A stretch of DNA of 64,000 bases. It comes from Rhodococcus koreensis. GTDB taxonomy: Bacteria; Actinomycetota; Actinomycetes; Mycobacteriales; Mycobacteriaceae. Made by a program: the position numbers and the translations under genes. Shown in pieces: positions 33,456-64,000 of the stretch. Positions within the stretch are counted from its first letter, which is position 1; each line of letters begins with the position of its first letter. Below the pieces are notes generated by a model, which was given only the letters and a program-made list of their open reading frames with translations, did not search any database and had not been told where the DNA came from. The stretch lies in assembly GCF_900105905.1 (NCBI RefSeq), contig NZ_FNSV01000005.1:5270001-5334000 (forward strand). The letters are read 5' to 3'.

Positions 33456-33497
33456 TAGGAAACAGGTGTTGACAAGAATGCGTTCCAAGGAAACGAT
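33456..33497 (+). promoter_or_regulatory. Shared promoter element in front of the guanidinobutyrase gene
   Basis: TAGGAAACAGGTGTTGACA (33456-33474) matches the permease promoter in 18 of 19 bases. TTGACA is followed after 17 bp by AACGAT, a weak -10. A further AAGGAAAC copy at 33487-33494 sits in the spacer, a typical place for repressor action. Confidence 0.7.
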
Positions 33498-33537
33498 ACG
33501 ACGAAGCCACGTCTCCGGCACACACCGAAGGATTCCG

Positions 33538-34554
33538 ATGACTACAGACCACGACGCAATAAAGGGCCCCGTCGACGCGACCCGCACCCCGCGCTACGCC
33601 GAACCCAGCACGTTCGCCCGCCTCCCCCGGCTCGACGAGGTTTCCCGCGCCGACGTCACGGTGCTGGGTGTTCCGTTCGACTCCGGCGTGAGCTACCGTC
33701 CCGGCGCACGCTTCGGCCCCGGCCACATCCGCGCCGCGTCGAAGCTCCTGCGCCCGTACAACCCCGCACTCGACGTGCACCCCTTCGGTGCGCAGCAGGT
33801 CGCCGACTTCGGTGACATCGGCGTCAATCCGTTCGACATCCAGGAAGCCCTGGCCACCGTCGACGGTGCCGTCACCGACCTGCGCAAGGACGGCTCGACC
33901 GTGCTGACGCTCGGCGGCGACCACACCATCGCCCTGCCGATCCTGCGTTCCCTCGCCCGCGACCACGGTCCGATCGCCGTCCTGCACTTCGATGCGCACC
34001 TCGACACGTGGGACACCTACTTCGGCGCCCCCTTCACGCACGGCACCCCGTTCCGGCGGGCCAGCGAGGAGGGGCTGATCGACCTCGAGCGGTCGCAGCA
34101 CATCGGCATCCGCGGCCCGCTGTACAGCAAGAAGGACCTCGAGGATGATGCCGTTCTCGGCTTCCAGGTCATCCGGTCCGACGACTACGAGGTGGACGGC
34201 GTCGCCAGCATCGTCGAACGGATGCGTCGACGGCTCGACGGCGGTCCGGTCTACGTGTCCGTGGACATCGACGTCCTCGATCCCGCGCACGCGCCGGGCA
34301 CCGGCACACCCGAGGCCGGCGGCATGACGTCCCGCGAACTGCTGAACACGCTGCGCGGACTCGTCGGCCTCAATGTGGTCGGCGCCGACATCGTGGAGGT
34401 CGCGCCCGCATACGACCACGCCGAGATCACCGGCATCGCGGCAGCGCACGTCGCGTACGAGTTGCTGTCGGTGCTCGCGATCAACGCGTCGTCGGCTCCC
34501 GGACGGGCAGGCCGCGGCGAGGCACTCCGGCAGGCGGCGTATGTGACGAAGTGA
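33538..34554 (+). CDS. Ureohydrolase, probable guanidinobutyrase
   Basis: 338-residue arginase/agmatinase-family enzyme with binuclear Mn ligands GGDHTIALP, LHFDAHLDTWDTY and VSVDIDVLDPAHAPGTGTPE. Family members cleave agmatine, guanidinobutyrate or guanidinopropionate, giving urea. Placement beside oxidase, amidase and permease points to 4-guanidinobutyrate to GABA plus urea. GAAGGA precedes ATG 33538. Agmatinase is the main alternative, but no arginine decarboxylase is present. Confidence 0.85.
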   Translation: MTTDHDAIKGPVDATRTPRYAEPSTFARLPRLDEVSRADVTVLGVPFDSGVSYRPGARFGPGHIRAASKLLRPYNPALDVHPFGAQQVADFGDIGVNPFDIQEALATVDGAVTDLRKDGSTVLTLGGDHTIALPILRSLARDHGPIAVLHFDAHLDTWDTYFGAPFTHGTPFRRASEEGLIDLERSQHIGIRGPLYSKKDLEDDAVLGFQVIRSDDYEVDGVASIVERMRRRLDGGPVYVSVDIDVLDPAHAPGTGTPEAGGMTSRELLNTLRGLVGLNVVGADIVEVAPAYDHAEITGIAAAHVAYELLSVLAINASSAPGRAGRGEALRQAAYVTK

Positions 34555-34851
34555 CGCCGCCGGCCCCGGTCAATCGCGCGAGCGTCAACCGGGGCAATCC
34601 GGTCGGGTACTCGAACGGTGCGAAAAGCGCATTCCATACCCGTCGCCACGCCGTACTCGTTCGCCGAGATGTTCGTCTGGCCAGGGTTGCAGCACTGCCG
34701 CTTTCGCCTTTTCGTCAGACGGCGAGAGTAATGGTCCAAGACGCGTCCCCGCGGGACGGACTCACCGTGTTGGACTAATTCGAGTTGCTTGTTCGAGGCA
34801 GGCGCGGGGGCCAACGTATGTGTAAGGACAACCTCGCCACAAACTGCACGG
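34555..34851. other. 297-bp intergenic stretch
   Basis: No gene seen. GCCCCGGT (34563-34570) and ACCGGGGC (34588-34595) make an 8-bp hairpin just after the guanidinobutyrase stop, a possible weak terminator. The rest shows nothing recognisable. Confidence 0.5.
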
Positions 34852-35205
34852 CTATGTGCCCGAGAAGGTGTCCAGGTCCAGGCTGACCTCGATCCCATTC
34901 TTCTCCACGACGATCCGCGGATGCTCGGCCCCGGTCGCCGCTAGGTACTGCCGCAGCGTCGAGAGGAGCAAGTCGTCGCGCCGCTCGATCTTCGACACCG
35001 CCGCCTGCTCCACGCCGAGCACTTTCGCCACCTCGGTCTGCGTGAGATCACCGGCCCTACGGATGTCGGCGAGAGTCTGCACGTAGACCCGGTTCATTTC
35101 CGCCGTCTCCGCACGGACACGCTCCACCTCACTGGTGATGGCGGAGTGCGCCGTCAGCTCTGCGATCCTCTCGTTCGCCCGCCTGAACGTGCGCTTGTCG
35201 GTCAT
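34852..35205 (-). CDS. HTH antitoxin (HigA/MqsA-like XRE)
   Basis: 117 residues with a helix-turn-helix (LTQTEVAKVLGVEQAAVSKI, about 63-82) and a short C-terminal beta tail. ATG 35205 follows GGTGAGGATC. It lies downstream of and overlapping the RelE/HigB-like toxin gene, the host-inhibition (HigBA) order of toxin first. Still intact although the toxin is frameshifted. Confidence 0.82.
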   Translation of the reverse strand: MTDKRTFRRANERIAELTAHSAITSEVERVRAETAEMNRVYVQTLADIRRAGDLTQTEVAKVLGVEQAAVSKIERRDDLLLSTLRQYLAATGAEHPRIVVEKNGIEVSLDLDTFSGT

Positions 35206-35588
35206 GATCCTCACCTCGGGTTTCGAAGAGCCACTGCTCGATCGCCGCATCGGCACGAGAACCGACGCTGTTGTAGAACACATCCCCCATCTGCGCCTTG
35301 TCCCCCGCGAACAGCGCCACCACCACGACGTCGGTGCCCAGCGGGAACCAGCAGATCACCCGGACCGCGACACCCTCGTCGAACGGGTGCGAGGTCCGCC
35401 ACACCGGATACCGCCTGGACTGACGCACCCGCTTCAATCCCGGCAGATCCACCGATGGTGGTGGCCAGATCCGCCAACGCGGCTGTCACATGTGCCAACA
35501 CCTGCCCCGCGTGAGCGTCCCCACGCTCCGCCTGCTCCTCGAGGCGATCGAGGTAGGCGAAGAAGTCTTCCGGCATGTCGACGATCAC
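35129..35588 (-). pseudogene. RelE/HigB-like toxin, frameshifted
   Basis: The N-terminal part starts MIVDMPEDFFAYLDRLEEQA in one frame and runs to about 35453; the C-terminal part (DLPGLKRVRQSRRYPVW, VICWFPLGTDVVVVALFAGD, DVFYNSVGSRADAAIEQW) continues in the +1 frame. A single extra G in the GGTGG around 35450-35454 explains the shift. The C-terminal frame overlaps the antitoxin gene by 77 bp. Inactivating mutation, sequencing error or programmed shift cannot be distinguished here. Confidence 0.75.
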
Positions 35589-35597
35589 CCACAGAGT

Positions 35598-35629
35598 ATT
35601 CCATTGATGGAATAGTCCGTCAATGGAAT
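35598..35629. promoter_or_regulatory. Toxin-antitoxin operator
   Basis: ATTCCAT-TG-ATGGAAT (35598-35613) is a perfect palindrome 10 bp before the toxin start, and another ATGGAAT half-site is at 35623-35629. Likely bound by the XRE antitoxin. Confidence 0.6.
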
Positions 35630-35815
35630 GCAGAGCAGTCTCGAGCGACGTCCAGAGATCCGGAAGGGGTCGAGTCCGAGCCGCAATTCGGCGGCTTCGT
35701 GCTCGCGCAAAAGCCTGCCATCAGAAGTGCAACTCGGGCACCAAGTCTTCGCCGTCGGTTCACACAGTGCATGGCCGCCGATACTCCGCTCGACGACGAG
35801 GACATACGGCTGGTG

Positions 35816-36834
35816 TCAGGTGAGTTCGAGGGCCCGGGCGAGGACGGGCCACGATTCGTGCAGGGCGTCCTGCCAGTAGCCCCACGAATGTGTGCCGGTG
35901 TCCCGGAAGTTCACGGTCGCGGGAATGCCGAGGGTGTCGAGCCGGTCGACCAGCCGGTGCGTGCAGTAGTTCGTCGCCGCCTCGATGACGCCGCCGATCA
36001 CGATCTGGTCCGGGAGCGGCGGCGCCGCGGCGGGGCGGACGGCGTCGAGGGTCTCGTACGGTCCGGGCAGTCCGCTGGCGTTGGAGATGTACAACTCGAG
36101 CCCGCGGAGTTTGTCCGCGTTGACGTAGGGGTCGTGCGCCGTCCAGGCCGGGTCGTCGGTGGGGCCCCACATGTTCTCGGTGTTGCCGCCGCCGACCACC
36201 TCGACCACGAGCCGGACCAGGTTCTGACCGATCGGGTCGCTGGTCATCGCGCAACCGCTGTACGACGCGACACCCCGGTACAGGCCCGGTGCCTGGACCG
36301 CGAGGTCGATCACCGAGCCGGCCGACATCGACAGTCCGCCGATCGCGTTCACACCGTTGGCGCCGAGCGCGGTGTCCAGCACCGGCGGCAGTTCCTCGGT
36401 GAGGAACGTCTGCCACTTGTTGCGCCCGAGGACGGGGTCGTCGTTCCGCCAGTCGGTGTAATAGCTGATGTAGCCGCCGACGGGGATCACGACGTTCGCG
36501 TTCTTGTCGGCGAAGAAGTCGACGATGTCGGTCTGCCGAATCCAGTTGGCGCCGTCCTCACCGGCTCCGGCCCCGTTCAGCAGATACAGCGTGGGACGCG
36601 GGACGCTGGTGTCGGCGGGGCGCAGCACCTGCAGTTCCACGACCTCGTTCATCGACGGCGAGTACACGAAGACGTTCCAGCGACGATCGTCGATCTTCTC
36701 GATCCGGTCGAGGCTGCCGGACGCGCTCGGCGCCACCACCGCACCGCCGTCGGCGGGCTCGGCCGTCGCCACCGGGCCGGGCAGGCCCAGGAGCAACGCT
36801 GCGGCCACGGTGGCCACGCCCGCGGTGAACAGTC

Positions 36835-36838
<4 letters not shown>
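35816..36838 (-). CDS. Antigen-85-family mycolyltransferase/esterase coupled to the NRPS
   Basis: 340 residues with a signal peptide (MRLFTAGVATVAAALLLGLP, cleavage near residue 26) and an alpha/beta-hydrolase fold. Nucleophile elbow GLSMSAGS, the Ag85-type WQTFLTEELPPVLD, MWGPTDDPAW, and the C-terminal THSWGYW histidine are all present. Ag85 proteins move mycolic acids to trehalose or arabinogalactan; the same Pfam esterase family contains siderophore esterases such as Fes and IroE. Its ATG overlaps the NRPS stop by 4 bp (36835-36838), so it is translationally coupled. It may act on the NRPS product outside the membrane, which is inference. Confidence 0.87.
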
Positions 36839-62493
<25,655 letters not shown>

Positions 62494-62567
62494 GGGTCGT
62501 TCTCTTATCTGCTGGGAGCAGCGGGTGACGACTCGTGCTCCGGGGACCGACTACGGAAAAGCTCTAG

Positions 62568-62586
62568 TTAGGTTTGGGTAACCTAT
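62568..62586. promoter_or_regulatory. IdeR/DmdR (DtxR-type) iron box upstream of the NRPS
   Basis: TTAGGTTTGGGTAACCTAT matches the actinobacterial iron-box consensus TTAGGTTAGGCTAACCTAA at 16 of 19 positions, with both 7-bp half-sites intact. It lies 75 bp before the NRPS start and 149 bp before the GH25 gene. Another half-site-like ATAACCTA is near 62611-62618. Implies derepression under iron limitation. Confidence 0.8.
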
Positions 62587-62734
62587 GGATTTGACTAAGG
62601 AAGAGTCGCATAACCTACCGCGATGGTCAAATTTTCGGACAAAACAGACCGGGGGGATCGTTTCCCGTTCGCGTGTCCCGGCAACCCTCGTCATTGACCG
62701 GAACTGGGACGCCGCAACCACTACCCTCGGGCGC

Positions 62735-63481
62735 ATGGCTATCGGGGTGAAGGTCCGAAGGTTCTCCAAGATCGCACCGCTACTGCTCGCCGGTGCACTC
62801 GCGGCCGCGGTGCCGGGGCATGCCGCAGCCGAACCCGTACGAGGTCCGGACGTGGCGTCGTGGCAACACCCTGGCGGGTCGCCGATCGACTGGTTCTCCG
62901 TCCGCAACGCAGGCCACGACTTCGCGATGGTCAAGGCCACCGAGAGCCTCAACTACGTCAATCCGTACTTCGTCCAGGACTGCCTCGCCATGCGCGTCGC
63001 CGGCGTCGCCCGCGGCGCCTACCACTACGCGGACCCCACCCAGTCTCCCGAAGCGCAGGCCGCCTTCTACTCGACCGTGGTCCTGGGTATCAACGGTCCG
63101 GGTGACATGCCCCCGGTCCTCGACATCGAGCACTCCGCCGGGCTGCCGCCCGCCGCGCTGATCGACTGGACGCACCGCTACCTCAACACGGTCCAATCGC
63201 TCACCGGCCGTCAGCCGATCATCTACACGTACCCGACCTTCTGGCGGACGGCGATGGCGAACACCAACGAGTTCGCCGGATACCCCCTGTGGATCGCCGA
63301 CTACAACGGTCAGAACACGCCCGGTCCCCTCCCCGGCGGCTGGAGCAACTGGACGTTCTGGCAGTACACCAGCACCGGTCGCATCCCCGGCGTCAACGGC
63401 GACGTCGACCTCAACGTCTACAGCGGGGCGCAGGGCGACTTCGCGCGGTACTCCAACAGCGCGTCCCCCTTCGGTAGCTGA
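62735..63481 (+). CDS. Secreted GH25 lysozyme-like muramidase
   Basis: 248 residues with signal peptide (IAPLLLAGALAAAVPGHAAA, cleavage near 31) and a glycoside hydrolase family 25 domain: GPDVASWQHPGG (first catalytic Asp), FAMVKATESLNYVNPYF, PPVLDIEHSAG (Asp and catalytic Glu) and WQYTSTGRIPGV. Cleaves the beta-1,4 bond of peptidoglycan. ATG 62735 directly precedes the signal peptide; the in-frame upstream extension is not typical. It is divergent from the NRPS and shares its promoter region, including the iron box. Confidence 0.9.
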   Translation: MAIGVKVRRFSKIAPLLLAGALAAAVPGHAAAEPVRGPDVASWQHPGGSPIDWFSVRNAGHDFAMVKATESLNYVNPYFVQDCLAMRVAGVARGAYHYADPTQSPEAQAAFYSTVVLGINGPGDMPPVLDIEHSAGLPPAALIDWTHRYLNTVQSLTGRQPIIYTYPTFWRTAMANTNEFAGYPLWIADYNGQNTPGPLPGGWSNWTFWQYTSTGRIPGVNGDVDLNVYSGAQGDFARYSNSASPFGS

Positions 63482-63497
63482 CGGCCGACGGGCGCGA

Positions 63498-64000
63498 TCA
63501 GCGGCAGGCCGGATTTCCGGGGAACGGGGTAACGCCCGCGCGGCAGCCGACGTCGGTCACGGCGGTCAGCCGCTCGACCGGTTCGCGGATCTCGAGCGCC
63601 GGCAGGAGGCCGTCGTTCAGGAGGGCGTTCTTCGTCGCGGGTGCCGTGGCGCGCGCATCCAGCGTTCCGCGTGCTCGCGCGAAGTTGACGAGTTCGTCGT
63701 ACACCATCGACAACGCAGCCTCGGTCGTCTGGTCTTCCGGGTTCAGGCCGGCGAAGTCCACGCCCGTCTCGTATTCGTGGCGGACCGCGTGCGGACCCTG
63801 GTCGCAGGTGGGCTGATTCAGGTCGATGCGGAAGTCCTGCCCGGCAGGGCCCGGCGGGGTGATCGTGCCGGCGTCGGTGCACACGTGGTGCGAGATGCGG
63901 TCACCGAGAGCGTGAAGGTAGATGCCGGTCCGGGCGTTCCAGGAATTCTCGCCGATCCACGAGTCGAACTGTGACGACAGGACGTTATCGGTGATGACCT
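63498..64000 (-). CDS. Unknown protein, 5' end beyond window
   Basis: Not recognised with confidence. The frame is open from the window edge (codons for VITDNVLSSQFDSWIGEN near 64000) to the stop at 63498, about 167 residues. A HALGDRISHHVC segment is reminiscent of metal-binding helices in zinc-dependent phospholipase C-like proteins, and Cys occur at spaced sites (CTDAG, PTCDQG, VGCRAG, NPACR). Converges on the GH25 gene with 16 bp between stops. Confidence 0.6.
   Translation of the reverse strand, partial: VITDNVLSSQFDSWIGENSWNARTGIYLHALGDRISHHVCTDAGTITPPGPAGQDFRIDLNQPTCDQGPHAVRHEYETGVDFAGLNPEDQTTEAALSMVYDELVNFARARGTLDARATAPATKNALLNDGLLPALEIREPVERLTAVTDVGCRAGVTPFPGNPACR

Noticed and set aside
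34555..34851. Hidden small gene or RNA in the intergenic stretch
   Set aside because: No ORF with ribosome site and no strong structured element beyond an 8-bp hairpin.

Overview
High-GC actinobacterial chromosome, almost certainly a mycolic-acid-containing Rhodococcus of the R. opacus/R. jostii type. The basis is the G+C-rich codon use, an antigen-85-type mycolyltransferase, mycothiol-era arsenate reductase style, a glucosylglycerate hydrolase, a taurine dissimilation gene set and a very large NRPS. No tRNA, rRNA, CRISPR array, insertion sequence or transposase was recognised. All calls come from reading translations and DNA by eye; no database was searched.

Layout. (1) 1-6.45 kb, taurine/sulfonate block: alanine dehydrogenase (partial), taurine:pyruvate-type aminotransferase, phosphate acetyltransferase, TauE/SafE sulfite exporter, LysR regulator and a divergent YeiH-type sulfate/sulfite exporter. 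The enzyme joining the two halves (Xsc, sulfoacetaldehyde acetyltransferase) is not in the window. (2) 6.6-9.3 kb: degenerate metallo-beta-lactamase-fold protein plus a class A FAD hydroxylase. The 3' end of the hydroxylase runs into a remnant of a copper P-type ATPase. (3) 9.4-16.4 kb, arsenic resistance: arsC-acr3-arsR, a methyltransferase, a DinB protein, an ArsR-acetyltransferase fusion, a divergent flavin monooxygenase and an MFS exporter. (4) 16.5-19.6 kb: drug-type ABC exporter with a coupled 23-codon leader ORF, a 30-aa peptide gene with a perfect Shine-Dalgarno sequence, and an ECF sigma factor with a Cys/His-rich tail. (5) 19.7-25.8 kb, copper operon on the minus strand: copZ, a secreted His-motif protein, copA, csoR, copB and a 58-aa Cys-rich protein. 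(6) 25.9-28.7 kb: methyltransferase, ribbon-helix-helix protein, glucosylglycerate hydrolase. (7) 28.8-34.6 kb: probable arginine 2-monooxygenase pathway (oxidase, amidase, cationic amino-acid permease, XRE-cupin regulator, guanidinobutyrase) with one shared promoter element in front of both arms. (8) 34.8-35.6 kb: HigBA-like pair with a frameshifted toxin. (9) 35.8-62.6 kb: a single 8552-residue, seven-module NRPS with an IdeR/DmdR-type iron box upstream and an antigen-85-family esterase translationally coupled downstream. (10) 62.7-64 kb: secreted GH25 lysozyme and a partial unknown gene.

The strongest candidates for undescribed biology are the iron-box-controlled NRPS with its coupled mycolyltransferase-like enzyme, the Cys-rich copper-operon protein, the 30-aa peptide beside the metal-sensor-like sigma factor, the ArsR-acetyltransferase fusion, and the arginine oxidation regulon. 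The metal-resistance region (9.25-20.0 kb) is bracketed by 68-bp direct repeats derived from a P-type ATPase 3' end, which suggests it was assembled by recombination.
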